From CAYZJR01 sp964503045 (GTDB lineage: Bacteria > Cyanobacteriota > Vampirovibrionia > Obscuribacterales > Obscuribacteraceae): a DNA stretch of 64,000 nucleotides. Every line of letters begins with the position of its first letter. Position 1 is the first letter of the stretch. Under the pieces are notes generated by a model. The model ran no database searches, was not told the DNA's origin, and saw nothing but the letters and a program-made list of their open reading frames with translations. Positions 55,237 to 64,000 of the stretch are shown piece after piece. The translations under genes were made by a program, and so were the position numbers. The stretch covers positions 62,001-126,000 of the forward strand of contig CAZCZI010000007.1 of NCBI GenBank assembly GCA_964503045.1, written 5' to 3'.

Positions 55237-55785
55237 GTGTCGACTAACAGGAAACCTACACAGAGATTGGTGGTGGAAACTCTTTGGTTGGCTTCCAATG
55301 GTCATGATGGAGCCAGTTGCCAGAGCATCAAGGCAATGCTCGAAGGGCTAGATGGCGATCGGCATGGGGGTTTTACAAAGCCTGCCGACGCTCGTGACCC
55401 TGGAATAAAGCGTGGCACCCCTGTCAGAAACTGGCGGCAGTGGTCGGCTGTCAGCGTTGAAGATCTCGAAATAATCGCCAAAAACCTCTCAATTCCTCAT
55501 GTGAAGCCAGAATGGCTGATGGCAAACATCTGCTTTTCCGGCATGGACAACTTCACACAAATGGCTCGAGGAGCCAAGATTCTCTTTCCAAGTGGAGCGA
55601 TTCTTCATGTTGAGGCGGAAAACGAGCCGTGCTTAGGACCAGGAAAGAAGATTCAGCATCATTTCAAGCAAGTTTCTGCCGGTCAGTTTCCCAAGGCGGC
55701 GATGGGTTTGCGCGGAATTGTCGGAGTGGTCTACTGCGCCGGAGACATCAATGTCGGCGACGTCGCCATAGTTCACTACGAGTGA
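55237..55785 (+). CDS. MOSC-domain protein
   Basis: Start at GTG 55237 with GAGGAG 5-6 nt upstream, 8 nt after the phosphoesterase stop. 182 residues. MOSC hallmarks: GLDGDRHGGF (about 42-51), NWRQWSAVS where NRRQxT is usual, and the C-terminal beta barrel with a conserved Cys in EAENEPCLGPG. The domain's Cys serves in sulfur carriage to molybdenum-cofactor proteins or in small-molecule detoxification in better-known members. There is no N-terminal MOSC_N domain. Coupled with the phosphoesterase gene. Confidence 0.85.
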   Translation: MSTNRKPTQRLVVETLWLASNGHDGASCQSIKAMLEGLDGDRHGGFTKPADARDPGIKRGTPVRNWRQWSAVSVEDLEIIAKNLSIPHVKPEWLMANICFSGMDNFTQMARGAKILFPSGAILHVEAENEPCLGPGKKIQHHFKQVSAGQFPKAAMGLRGIVGVVYCAGDINVGDVAIVHYE

Positions 55786-55822
55786 ATCTTGCTTGAAATT
55801 TGGCGCTGAAAATTGGGATTCT

Positions 55823-55840
55823 GCTTAACTCCTGTTAAGC
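55823..55840. other. Perfect inverted repeat, possible terminator or operator
   Basis: GCTTAAC-TCCT-GTTAAGC, a 7-bp stem 38 nt after the MOSC stop. There is no T-run after it, so a DNA-binding site is equally possible. Confidence 0.4.
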
Positions 55841-55918
55841 GAAATCGGGTCTCCCTGAGAGATTCCATAGCATGGAGTCGGGTTACAATTTGTCGGAAGG
55901 GTAATCAGGTGGCAAGAC

Positions 55919-56806
55919 ATGAAGTCCGTCTTACATTTGCTTTTTTGTTTCATCATCGTTTTGATGACGCATTTTACGCATGCACACGCACAAACCGATC
56001 CGTCGTTAGCGCAAATGAGTAAGTTGGAAACGACTATATTTTCGCATTCGTTTGGTTCTGATCCATTAGATAAACGATTGACACGGTTGGAACATTTCGT
56101 TTTCGGTGATACCAAAGACGGTACTACTGCCGATCGGTTAAAGGCAATGGAGACTGTGTTGGGACCATCTCATTCTGGTAATTCTGGGGTTGCGAAGACA
56201 CCACAAAACCAACAGCTTGCGTACAATCCGACACCGCCTGGTGAAGTGCCGATAGTCAGCGACATGACTGACCCACCAGCACAATATCCGCATATCACGA
56301 CACTGGAAAAACAGATTCTCGGACAAACCTATGAATCGGAAGGACCTTCCGCGCGCTTAAAGCGGCTTGAACTCAAAGCTTTTGGAGCCCCATCTGAAAG
56401 TCCAGATATGAGTGCAAGAACTGACGCACTAGAAGATTATGCTGAAAGACGGCTGAAGACGAAACCGTTTATTCCAAGCCAAGATATGGTTAGAGCGGTT
56501 GAAGCACCTGATTATGGTGACGCAGGCGATGCGCCGCCGCCGGAAGATCCGTTGGCGTCACAGCCTGAACCTCCGCCTTCGAGCGCACGCACACTCTCGC
56601 GTGTAGCCTGGTGCGAAAAACATCTTTTCGGAAAGACGTTTCCAGAGATGCACCTGCTGCCGCGCCTTCATCAGCTCAATGCCGAGTTGTTTCCCAAAGA
56701 CAAAGAGAAAGACATTCAGTTGATGGATCGCCTTGATGTCATCGTGAAGGCCGTTGTTTTGAAACAACATCCTCCGCATCCGAACGATATTGCACAGGCT
56801 AACTAA
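55919..56806 (+). CDS. Secreted protein with three LE-x-x-xFG repeats
   Basis: 295 residues. Signal peptide 1-25 (LLFCFIIVLMTHFTHAHAQ). The mature part has three related helical units: KLETTIFSHSFGSDPLDKRLTRLEHFVFGD (about 37-66), TLEKQILGQTYESEGPSARLKRLELKAFG (about 127-155) and WCEKHLFGKTFPEMHLLPRLHQL (about 228-250). Pro-rich, probably disordered linkers join them. Such LE-x-x-x-F/L-G repeats appear to be a small-protein interaction module; I cannot name the family. Likely periplasmic. The stop overlaps that of the convergent ceramidase-like gene by 4 nt. Confidence 0.7.
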   Translation: MKSVLHLLFCFIIVLMTHFTHAHAQTDPSLAQMSKLETTIFSHSFGSDPLDKRLTRLEHFVFGDTKDGTTADRLKAMETVLGPSHSGNSGVAKTPQNQQLAYNPTPPGEVPIVSDMTDPPAQYPHITTLEKQILGQTYESEGPSARLKRLELKAFGAPSESPDMSARTDALEDYAERRLKTKPFIPSQDMVRAVEAPDYGDAGDAPPPEDPLASQPEPPPSSARTLSRVAWCEKHLFGKTFPEMHLLPRLHQLNAELFPKDKEKDIQLMDRLDVIVKAVVLKQHPPHPNDIAQAN

Positions 56807-58212
56807 GATTCGCCGTTTTTAGAGAGTCGATCGAACAACCGGGTCAATACGTCATAGAAATATTCGCCACACCATGGTCCGGTGAAGTTTTCCTCTCTTG
56901 ATTCGAAAGTCTGTTGGTCGTAACGTTGACGTGTGATGAGATAGCCGATGTAGTCACCATTGAAGCTCGTGATCACTGGCTTCAGTGCTTTTTTACTCGC
57001 GCTTACGCTCAGTTGTTGTGCTAATTCGCCGCTGAAATCTGATGGCGTTCCAAACAGAATTAGATCTCCAATTCGCAACGCATGAATATAACTTTGATTG
57101 CTGTGAAGATGAGATGCCGTAATTGGCGAAAGCCCCAAGCCATCAATTAATTTGATTCGATATTGAGCTTCTGGAATATCTACCAGCAATATCCAACTTC
57201 CAAGTGCAATCTTGCTTTTGCAGTCAGCATCATGTGCCGTTAACACGGGACGAACGCGCGCACAAATGAGATCGGCAATTTGTTTCGCATTCTCGTCTTG
57301 ATTGTCTGCCACGTGGGCGGGTCCCATGGTTCCTACCGCACCGGCAGCGAACATGCAAACTCCGCCAAACTCTTTTTCAATATCTGCTTGAAGAAAGGTT
57401 GGATAATCACCACTGATTTGATGATTTTGATTGTCCAAACATGTTGCATGCGGCGATGCAATCAAGAGCGTCGCAAGTGATTTGTCGTCTTGCAAAATGC
57501 GCACAAAGTCAACTTCTTCAAAACCTTTCAGCTTCGCATCGCTGCGGTTGCGCGTGATGTTTACCCATTTAGGATCTCCGAGCATGACGCCTGTGCACAC
57601 CTTGGCGCTGTGCAGATTTTTTCTGCTTTCTAAAATGACATCCGCTACTTGTTGGCTTAACCGATCGAGAATTTTTTCAGAGAACGAACCTAAAACAAAT
57701 TCTTCAATCAAGCCCTTAGCATATCCACCTGGACCGCTGTGAGTGTGCGTTGCCGTGAAGTAGATTTCTTCTTCTTTGAGGTTTGTTCGGCGAATGATTT
57801 CCGAGCGAATTTGCGGCAGAAACAACAAAATATCTGCACTAACTATTGATACGAATTTGCCGCCGACTTTGAGACTTATCGACTTTGCAAACAGCTTATC
57901 TTTGATACCAGTGCTTTCTTTGGGCAGACGTCCACTGTAGCCCGCCATTGGTTCACCGACAGGCGGTGTAATTTCCTTGACGGCAACAGCTGCCTCCACT
58001 GTTCCTTCTTGAGTATCTACCGGCAAACGCGCAATGCGGTCGAAAGTCATTTGCGCATAAGGCATGTCCATGTAATGCGACCAGTTTATTGGCCACGGCC
58101 CGATTAGCACCACGAACGCGAATGAGAGCAACAGAAAAACCCACAGCCAAATCGTCCTTTTGCCGGAAATTGTGAGTTTTGATTTGATGTCCGGCAGGTT
58201 GCCGAAAATGTT
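56803..58212 (-). CDS. Neutral/alkaline ceramidase-like membrane-anchored protein
   Basis: The start is uncertain: the frame opens at TTG 58305 with no ribosome site and overlaps the upstream gene. GTG 58212 is my choice and gives a short N-terminal membrane anchor, then an exported body. The signature AVAVKEITPPVGEPMAGYSGR followed by FTATHTHSGPGGY matches the neutral ceramidase superfamily, where the paired His residues bind zinc. Other conserved blocks: IVSADILLFLPQIRSEI and SPHATCLDNQNHQISGDYP. It would cleave an N-acyl amide of a lipid. The true substrate in an organism that may lack sphingolipids is open. Follows the 113-residue gene on the same strand. Confidence 0.8.
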   Translation of the reverse strand, partial: NIFGNLPDIKSKLTISGKRTIWLWVFLLLSFAFVVLIGPWPINWSHYMDMPYAQMTFDRIARLPVDTQEGTVEAAVAVKEITPPVGEPMAGYSGRLPKESTGIKDKLFAKSISLKVGGKFVSIVSADILLFLPQIRSEIIRRTNLKEEEIYFTATHTHSGPGGYAKGLIEEFVLGSFSEKILDRLSQQVADVILESRKNLHSAKVCTGVMLGDPKWVNITRNRSDAKLKGFEEVDFVRILQDDKSLATLLIASPHATCLDNQNHQISGDYPTFLQADIEKEFGGVCMFAAGAVGTMGPAHVADNQDENAKQIADLICARVRPVLTAHDADCKSKIALGSWILLVDIPEAQYRIKLIDGLGLSPITASHLHSNQSYIHALRIGDLILFGTPSDFSGELAQQLSVSASKKALKPVITSFNGDYIGYLITRQRYDQQTFESREENFTGPWCGEYFYDVLTRLFDRLSKNGES

Positions 58213-58280
58213 CACATGCTCTCTGCGATCGGTGTCGATGAAAGAGCTTACAGCACCTGGCGCGCCACGACAATACTTGC

Positions 58281-58622
58281 TTACTTTAACCCGTATCGGC
58301 CCCAATCTAGAAGAGGAAATTGATACTGCGCTATTGGCTGCTGATACACGTTTGGATGACCACCTTCGGTTATGAATGGTCTGTCGACGCTGACCAAGGC
58401 GTTTTCGAAAAACCCGGGTCCTTGCGAACGATAAATGTTGAGATCGGAGCCCACTCCCGGGCGTTCCATTTGCCGAATATGGCTCACCATGGCAATGAAC
58501 GTGTTTCTGTCCATATTAGCCATGTCACCGCGAAGTCTGTTGGCTGCTTCATGATCTTGACCTGAGTCGAGCAGATAAGCAACGTATTTTGATTCCTGCT
58601 CAAAGTAGCTGTTGTCGGACAT
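58281..58622 (-). CDS. Small protein of unknown function
   Basis: Ribosome site GAGG 6 nt before the ATG. 113 residues. The N-terminal half is helical (FEQESKYVAYLLDSGQDHEAANRLRGDM), the rest is Pro/Gly/Tyr-rich without motif (FITEGGHPNVYQQPIAQYQF). No signal peptide. It sits between the ceramidase-like and bpX6-like genes on the same strand, so it could be the last gene of the bpX operon or the first before the ceramidase-like gene. Confidence 0.6.
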   Translation of the reverse strand: MSDNSYFEQESKYVAYLLDSGQDHEAANRLRGDMANMDRNTFIAMVSHIRQMERPGVGSDLNIYRSQGPGFFENALVSVDRPFITEGGHPNVYQQPIAQYQFPLLDWGRYGLK

Positions 58623-58705
58623 ACTGAACCTCGCAAATATAGTTAGGCAGCAAACACCATACTGCCGTCAACGTGAAAAGAGTGTGTGATCGTGTGGAAA
58701 ATACG

Positions 58706-61510
58706 TTAAACGCGAGTGCTGTTTAATAGTGTTCCATGGTGCAAGTCGATGACGACCAACCGTCCGAGATCATCACAAAGCGCAAGCGTGTCGTTGACGA
58801 GTCGAGCGTTGAGTCTAACTGTCCCGTTGAAGTGTATTCTCGCTCTGACAGCGGCTGCAGCGATGTTGATTAAATAGCAAGTCGCAACTGGTGTAGGACC
58901 ACTTGGGTCTGTTCTCGGCACCACTGCTGCCAGCCAACTGTTGTTTGCGACGAGTTCGCATTCTCGGCCATAACTTCTGGGAAAAGTAGAGGGTATCTGA
59001 GTTCCGCGAATCTTAATCGCCACTACATCCTCTTCATGACCATTTACCGCTGATTCGATCAGATCACCTGCAGGAGTTACAGTGCAACTGAGAAATCCTG
59101 GCGTTCGATTCATATGGGTTTGATCCATACGCGCGCGCAAAACCATTCCCGGCACATCACATCTCCACACCTCGGTTTTCACAGCGGGCGTTTCAACTGG
59201 TCTGCCGAACATATCTTGTGTGATCAAGCCAGATGTAATAAAGGAACAAGTATCAGTTGATCCAACAATCTGCGTCACCTTAGTCACAACGTTTGGCATA
59301 ATCCAGAGAACTTTGAAACGGTCTGCGATGGCATCGACGATGTAGAGTTGATCGCCTTTTGCTGCATACCAGACTGAACCGTCATAGTTGTTGGCAAAGA
59401 CATCGATGAGAGCTTCACCGAGATATTCCGCTTTTCCGGAGACGAAATCGATGCGAGTGAGGCGTTTGGCATCGCCACGATTCGCGACTGCGATTACTCT
59501 GTCTCCATGATGTGATACCACGAGCCTGTCGGCGGGTATCGATAAGTGTCTCAGGGTCTGCCCTTCACGGCCGAGCAAACATACCCCTGCCTCGCCTAGA
59601 GCCACGATTGAGTTTCCATTTCTCAAACAGGAACAATCATAAATGGTGTTGATGCCAACATCATTTTCGGAGATTATATAATTGATGGGTTCTAAGACTA
59701 ATGGAAGCGGCGTGAGGGTTTGCTCAGTTTTGCACGCACTGACATCGGTTTGTAGGCCCGCATCGTTTGAGGAGTGGAGGAGCTGTTTCAATACCTTTTT
59801 GTTAAGCGCAACGTATCCGCGACTCTCGTCTGCTAGTGTCGCTCGCAGTGCCGCCCTCATTAAAACGTGTGCTTCGTTACTTCGCAGTAGGCTCGACTTT
59901 GCTAGTTCGAGCGTGAAGGTGTGACGCGCAGGTGCCAACTCGCGACTCTCATCTTCTAGAAGTCTAAGTGCATACTCTTTCAGCTCCGGCCAGTCTTCAG
60001 AAGGCAAGGGAATGAGCCAACTCGCCAGCAGCTGTCCCGAATTTGGATCACCAAGTTCTAAAGCTAGTTTCGTCCATTTTAGGCTGAGGTGCGAAAGTGC
60101 TGGAGTGTTTGCGACCATCGCAGCCTTGGCGTAATCACCTGATTCGGCAAGATGGGTTGCCCAAATGGTTCGTAATGCATTTGCTAAGTCCGGATGTTCT
60201 TTCTGGAGGAGTTTCACTGCTTCTGCAAAACATCCTGATTTGCGAGCAATCAGTGCGGCACGTTTTGGATTGTTTGCCAAAATCCAGAGTCTGACGATGT
60301 ATTCCGGTTTCAATTCGCGAGATTCGGCAAGTTTCGCGGCTGTTTCGTAGCGCTTATGCTTTTCGAGAAATGCCATTGCTTCGGTCGGCTCTTTCAAAAG
60401 TTCTGCAATGACAAATGCGGCTTCATCGATTCTTCCTGCTGCCTCCAAGCGCTCGAATGCATTTCGATACATGCGACGCATTCGTTCGTACAAGTCTTCG
60501 CCGGAAACAATGAGGCCCGCGCTCTGATTTTGAGGACCAAGATTTAGATTAAGATCCTTTCGAGGAGTCGGAATTCCCAGCGACGGAATGGCTCGACCGC
60601 GCGAGTCTTTTTCCAGTGGAATGGCATAACGCAACGCCTCACTCCAATCGCCGCGTTCAAACTTGTCTAGCATGTCGTACATGTATGCTGCTTGTTTTTT
60701 GTGGAAGAAATCGGCGATTCCGGTGGCTGACATGAGCTTGTACAATTGAACGCGAAGATTGAAAATCAAATCGCTGTCCTCACCAGTGCCGCTTTGCTGC
60801 GGGGGCGCTGGAGTTCCAAATTGCTGAGCGGATTGACGGCCAGTACCTTGGGGCTGTTGTGGCGTTTGAAACAAAGATCGAAGCCAGCGTTCGAAACCGG
60901 ACGGTTGTTCTTCCCGATTTTGTCGTTGTCCTTGCCCAGCTTGACCAGGGTTTTGGGCCTCTCTCCGCAGCTGTTCCATGAATTCCTGCATTTCCGGCGC
61001 TGCCGCAGGAATGCCGCGAAACTCGTCGCGAGGATTGAAGCTTTCTGATTTAATCTCTGGTGTGGTGGCAGAAGGTTTCACCTTGGGTGGTGTCACCTTG
61101 AGTTCAGAGTATGCTTCCAAATCGAACCAGGCGGACGGATCTTCTTCGTTATCGAGATTTTCGATGCGAACATCTCCGGCTTTCGCGCGCACTAAAGATC
61201 TGTTGGGGGGACGCAACTGCTTCACTTGCTTTTCCGTGAGCGGAATGGACATGAGTGGCGCCGCTGCCGATAAATTGAGCGCTGACAACGGTAAGCCTTG
61301 CGACTCATTGCAAAATATTGGAATCGGTTTTGGTAAAACCAGGACCAGCGCGTCTGGAAGCTTGAATACTTTCGAGCCGGCAGTCCACATCGACATAATT
61401 CGCATGCGCGCGGCATCTAACTCAATGAATTCCAAATCGAACAATAACCCGGAGGCACTTATGAATCCGTGATGCACAACAGACTTGAGTGGAGAGAATC
61501 GTGGCTTCAT
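58706..61510 (-). CDS. bpX6-like protein of a MoxR-vWA-beta-propeller ternary system
   Basis: The ATG at 61510 lies 5 nt after the stop of the upstream gene; the frame runs up another 22 codons into it without need. 934 residues. Opening VVHHGFISASGLLFDLEF and LPDALVLVLPKPIPIFCNESQGLPL match the bpX6 family start. Residues about 220-330 carry a disordered Gln/Pro-rich segment. Residues about 375-590 are helical repeats (ETAAKLAESRELKPEYIVRLW; RAALIARKSGCFAEAVKLL). From about 600 on there is a seven-bladed-like propeller (SCLRNGNSIVALGEAGVCLLG; NYDGSVWYAAKGDQLYIVD). It is the large member of the operon. Role: proposed effector or scaffold; unknown. Confidence 0.8.
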   Translation of the reverse strand: MKPRFSPLKSVVHHGFISASGLLFDLEFIELDAARMRIMSMWTAGSKVFKLPDALVLVLPKPIPIFCNESQGLPLSALNLSAAAPLMSIPLTEKQVKQLRPPNRSLVRAKAGDVRIENLDNEEDPSAWFDLEAYSELKVTPPKVKPSATTPEIKSESFNPRDEFRGIPAAAPEMQEFMEQLRREAQNPGQAGQGQRQNREEQPSGFERWLRSLFQTPQQPQGTGRQSAQQFGTPAPPQQSGTGEDSDLIFNLRVQLYKLMSATGIADFFHKKQAAYMYDMLDKFERGDWSEALRYAIPLEKDSRGRAIPSLGIPTPRKDLNLNLGPQNQSAGLIVSGEDLYERMRRMYRNAFERLEAAGRIDEAAFVIAELLKEPTEAMAFLEKHKRYETAAKLAESRELKPEYIVRLWILANNPKRAALIARKSGCFAEAVKLLQKEHPDLANALRTIWATHLAESGDYAKAAMVANTPALSHLSLKWTKLALELGDPNSGQLLASWLIPLPSEDWPELKEYALRLLEDESRELAPARHTFTLELAKSSLLRSNEAHVLMRAALRATLADESRGYVALNKKVLKQLLHSSNDAGLQTDVSACKTEQTLTPLPLVLEPINYIISENDVGINTIYDCSCLRNGNSIVALGEAGVCLLGREGQTLRHLSIPADRLVVSHHGDRVIAVANRGDAKRLTRIDFVSGKAEYLGEALIDVFANNYDGSVWYAAKGDQLYIVDAIADRFKVLWIMPNVVTKVTQIVGSTDTCSFITSGLITQDMFGRPVETPAVKTEVWRCDVPGMVLRARMDQTHMNRTPGFLSCTVTPAGDLIESAVNGHEEDVVAIKIRGTQIPSTFPRSYGRECELVANNSWLAAVVPRTDPSGPTPVATCYLINIAAAAVRARIHFNGTVRLNARLVNDTLALCDDLGRLVVIDLHHGTLLNSTRV

Positions 61511-61515
61511 GATGT

Positions 61516-63321
61516 TTAGACCGAGCCTCTCTCTGCCAGTTCGTAACGATTCTCTGTATGGAGGTATTTCTGCCATCGGTCTCCGTCCATCCAGTACAAG
61601 AACAGGTTACCCTCTTGGTTGAGATACGTGATGATATTGCTTGTGCTACATGAAATGCTGGTAATCGGTGCTTCCGGTGATTCGGGCAAATAAAGCTGCC
61701 AATCAGGAGCTAGTATGTACGGCTTGGTTCGTGTGGAGTCCAAAACGATCAAGCCTGGGGTCTTCTCCAACCATTTGCCGACAACACCAAATACGGTACT
61801 GTCAATGGGTACGTCTATATGCGTGTTCTTTTCAACGTCTTTAACAGTCCATGCACCACCTGTAGTTTCATATGCTATAAGTCCAAATGCTGAATCGGAG
61901 TACCGTCCGCCATACCCTATTTGAATGTTGGAGTATCGCGCAGGAAGTTTCAGAGGCAATATCTTGCTGTAGTCTACGTAGTTGAGGACCGTGATATTCT
62001 CGTCTGACTCTTGCGCGTAAATGATTCCACGACCCTTAATCCAAAATTGATCGGGCGACGCAGCTCGCACAACCGGACAATCCTCCTCGTCCATGTGATC
62101 CAATCTTAGTTCGATCAAGTTGTTGTGCAGTATCAAGCATGCGCGGTCATGTCTCGTGAACGGAGAGGGTGCAAGCACTGCAAGGGGGGCCTGCCCTGAC
62201 ATTTCTTCTTCTGTTAGAGAGAACGGAAGCTTCGCAGTTATAATGTCATGTTGATCTTTGCCGCCAATCATTTCGATGCGCAGTGAACTTTCGTCGACGC
62301 ATTCAACAAGAACTGCGGCACGATTTAACATGTCAATGCCGGCAGCGACTAGAGGACGGTGCGTGGAGTTGGAATAGATTCTTTGTTTCAATGCACCGTC
62401 AGACGGATTTCGCGGTGTCTTGTATGCAATGATCGAACCCTCACCGGCTCTGACAAGAAAGTGGGCCATTCCATTGTGTGCAACCAGTCCGTCAGTGTGC
62501 TTTGGCAGATTCAATCTTCCGGTTCTGCTTGCTTTCGGCACAGGCAAGAATGGGTCGCGCAAAAGTCTTACACAAAGTGATGGAGCTGGTAATGGAAGCG
62601 TGAATTTTACTTCCTTCCCCCCGTGTGCCTTAAATGTAGTTTGCAGTGCTGCCACTTCAGGTTCCAAAACATCCTCAATTGTCAGGCGCGCCGCTTTCGA
62701 CTGTGCGAAAAATTTCGACAGGCGTTTTCCACCAATAATGTAAGTATTGGCCAGTTCGCCTTTGCACTGCAAGAGCCAGTTGTATACATCTTCTGCGCTA
62801 ACTTCCTTTGTGCATCGATGGTTGAGAAAAGCCTCCAAGTCTGCCTTTGTCACGGTGTTGGTAAGACCAACTTGCGGCTTTTGCAAAATTCCCCACTGAA
62901 TGCTGCGCCCCATCGAATCGGCTCGTCGTGCAAGAACAATCAACATCGCGAGCTGTGCAATGCGCGGGCTGCCTAGTTGATTTGCACCACTGTCGAAAAG
63001 TGCCATAATGCGAGGCTGCCCTGTAGGAGTCTTTCGCGCGATTTCGATGTAAGACTGCTCGCCTGCCGTGTGACGTCTAAGGAATTCGTCGGGGAATTCA
63101 TCTGCCAGCAACCATTCCGAGATCAATAGACGTTCATAACTCCCTCTGCGCGCAATGCCGTCATAACCCTCAGGCTCGTCTGAATCGCTAAACATCGCAC
63201 TTTCGGTAGGACCAAGTACTCTTTCGAGACGCTGCACAATCGGTGCCAACGACTCAGACAGCACCGTCGGAAAGAGGCTCAGATATGATGCCCATGGCGC
63301 TAGCGCAGAAGGTAGTTGCAT
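61516..63321 (-). CDS. vWA-like/propeller protein of the MoxR-vWA-bpX ternary system
   Basis: 601 residues. The start ATG overlaps the TAA of the upstream gene (TAATG). The opening LAPWASYLSLFPTVL and YERLLISEWLLADEFPDEFLRRHTAGEQSYIE match the vWA-type member of these systems. RIMALFDSGANQLGSPRIAQLAMLIVLARR resembles a vWA strand-loop-helix, with an imperfect DSGAN in place of the classical MIDAS DxSxS. Residues about 250-600 are beta-rich, propeller-like (HNGMAHFLVRAGEGSIIAYK; ESDENITVLNYVDYSK). No signal peptide. It likely partners an AAA+ MoxR ATPase encoded outside the window. Confidence 0.75.
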   Translation of the reverse strand: MQLPSALAPWASYLSLFPTVLSESLAPIVQRLERVLGPTESAMFSDSDEPEGYDGIARRGSYERLLISEWLLADEFPDEFLRRHTAGEQSYIEIARKTPTGQPRIMALFDSGANQLGSPRIAQLAMLIVLARRADSMGRSIQWGILQKPQVGLTNTVTKADLEAFLNHRCTKEVSAEDVYNWLLQCKGELANTYIIGGKRLSKFFAQSKAARLTIEDVLEPEVAALQTTFKAHGGKEVKFTLPLPAPSLCVRLLRDPFLPVPKASRTGRLNLPKHTDGLVAHNGMAHFLVRAGEGSIIAYKTPRNPSDGALKQRIYSNSTHRPLVAAGIDMLNRAAVLVECVDESSLRIEMIGGKDQHDIITAKLPFSLTEEEMSGQAPLAVLAPSPFTRHDRACLILHNNLIELRLDHMDEEDCPVVRAASPDQFWIKGRGIIYAQESDENITVLNYVDYSKILPLKLPARYSNIQIGYGGRYSDSAFGLIAYETTGGAWTVKDVEKNTHIDVPIDSTVFGVVGKWLEKTPGLIVLDSTRTKPYILAPDWQLYLPESPEAPITSISCSTSNIITYLNQEGNLFLYWMDGDRWQKYLHTENRYELAERGSV

Positions 63322-63755
63322 TACAACTTCTCCGAATACTTTCGCAGGCTGTCTGTATTTGTGATGAATGACTCGGAAAGCGAAAATACCGCTGGCACCG
63401 TAGGCAATACCGCAAGTGGAGGTTTGACTCTCGGAAATTTGTTGTTAAATGCGCGTTCGAAAATTTGAATTGGAATTGAGGGAGTCAGATTAGTTGGAAG
63501 GAACAAGTTTGATCCTGGTTGACTGCCTAAGAAGATGGCGCCGTCAGACCAGGGCAAATCTTCTTCGGCTGCCATTGCCACCAAGATGTTTTCACCGAAG
63601 ACGAAACGAACGCGCTTGACTGTCGTTTCTTCGCGTAAAGAGAGTCGGTAGACGAGTTGTTTGATGCAGTCACTCCCGTACGCTGCTACCGCCGTCGGTG
63701 CAAGCGGTGGATCTCTGTGAAGCCATTTGATGGGCAATAAGCCCTGGGCAGTCAT
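63321..63755 (-). CDS. bpX5-like small protein of the ternary system
   Basis: 144 residues. The pattern WLHRDPPLAPTAVAAYG, LVAMAAEEDLPWSDGAIFLGSQPGSNLFLPTNLTPSIP and PLAVLP resembles the bpX5 family associated with MoxR-vWA operons. It overlaps the downstream gene by TAATG, so translation is coupled; the upstream gene stops 12 nt before. Probably an accessory or adaptor. Assignment from memory of the family pattern, not from a search. Confidence 0.7.
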   Translation of the reverse strand: MTAQGLLPIKWLHRDPPLAPTAVAAYGSDCIKQLVYRLSLREETTVKRVRFVFGENILVAMAAEEDLPWSDGAIFLGSQPGSNLFLPTNLTPSIPIQIFERAFNNKFPRVKPPLAVLPTVPAVFSLSESFITNTDSLRKYSEKL

Positions 63756-63767
63756 GGCGACACCTCT

Positions 63768-64000
63768 TCAGTTGGTGATTGAGCGGTCTTCGTCAGACTT
63801 TAGAACGTCAACAATGCGCGTTCGCACATCCGCTAATTCGGGCGGCAAATTTTCTTTCGAGAATCCGGCATCGATCTCTCTCGCTATGCCTTCCAATTTC
63901 AACAACCACTGCTCGCGCGAATCACCATTCTGTTCCTCCAAAAGTTGGCGACCGGATTGCGCGATTCGAGCAGCACGAGCAAGTGGCCCAAGTGACACTT
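63768..64000 (-). CDS. C-terminal part of an upstream gene of the bpX operon (cut by window)
   Basis: 76 or more residues open to the window edge. The visible part is helical: SLGPLARAARIAQSGRQLLE, then EQWLLKLEGIAREIDAGFSKENLPPELADVRTRIVDVL. It stops 12 nt before the bpX5-like gene and is on the same strand, so it belongs to the same operon. It could be the tail of the MoxR ATPase or a separate small member; the window cannot tell. Confidence 0.55.
   Translation of the reverse strand, partial: VSLGPLARAARIAQSGRQLLEEQNGDSREQWLLKLEGIAREIDAGFSKENLPPELADVRTRIVDVLKSDEDRSITN

Noticed and set aside
1..64000. tRNA, rRNA, insertion sequences and phage genes
   Set aside because: No transposase, integrase or tRNA-like cloverleaf was found when reading the intergenic stretches; nearly all sequence is accounted for by protein genes.

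Overview
The window carries about 54 protein-coding genes or fragments in about 64 kb of a bacterial chromosome of intermediate GC. I see no rRNA, tRNA, insertion sequence, phage block or CRISPR array. Several predicted lipoproteins and Sec-type signal peptides point to a diderm cell. The antiporter carries a periplasmic N-terminal domain of a type I associate with cyanobacterial mechanosensitive channels. DG-repeat and EF-hand proteins without signal peptides recur. Together these suggest a non-photosynthetic relative of Cyanobacteria (Vampirovibrionia/Melainabacteria, Obscuribacterales-like). That placement is an inference from gene style, not from a marker gene.

Left part (1-21.5 kb), mostly single metabolic and envelope genes: the 3' part of coproheme decarboxylase (chdC) with a TPR protein; a CPA2 antiporter with universal-stress domains; a papain-like peptidase; a crotonase; a 2-oxoglutarate/Fe(II) oxygenase; two overlapping GT-C-like membrane proteins; a DUF4375 lipoprotein; an MFS transporter; a TolB-like propeller; a PH-like membrane protein; a DUF6745 protein; a serine beta-lactamase-fold hydrolase; and a CsoR-type copper sensor.

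Middle (21.5-42 kb), the most distinctive region: three large proteins rich in acidic DG repeats. One has five 102-residue tandem repeats. Another is 1279 residues long and ends in a second papain-like domain, paralogous to the one at 4.3-5.8 kb, with a small partner gene directly downstream. Next come two paralogous OmpR-type two-component systems interleaved with three related EF-hand-like proteins. Two of the EF-hand genes share a nearly identical 29-bp upstream element made of three 11-bp steps, as expected for an OmpR/PhoB-type regulator. I read this as one regulated island of repeat, calcium-binding and protease proteins.

Right part (42-58.6 kb): an M28 peptidase, DinB, two GNAT acetyltransferases, an AmrS-like radical SAM protein coupled to a fold-type III PLP decarboxylase-like protein, an SDR/nucleotidyltransferase/PLP-lyase operon, a frameshifted gene remnant, an ABC-F ATPase, a metallophosphoesterase with a MOSC protein, a repeat lipocalin-sized secreted protein and a neutral-ceramidase-like protein.

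Right edge (58.7-64 kb): four tightly coupled minus-strand genes matching the MoxR-vWA-beta-propeller (bpX) ternary systems, with bpX6-like and bpX5-like members. The MoxR ATPase itself is not inside the window. These genes belong to a predicted NTP-dependent conflict or regulatory system with little experimental characterisation.
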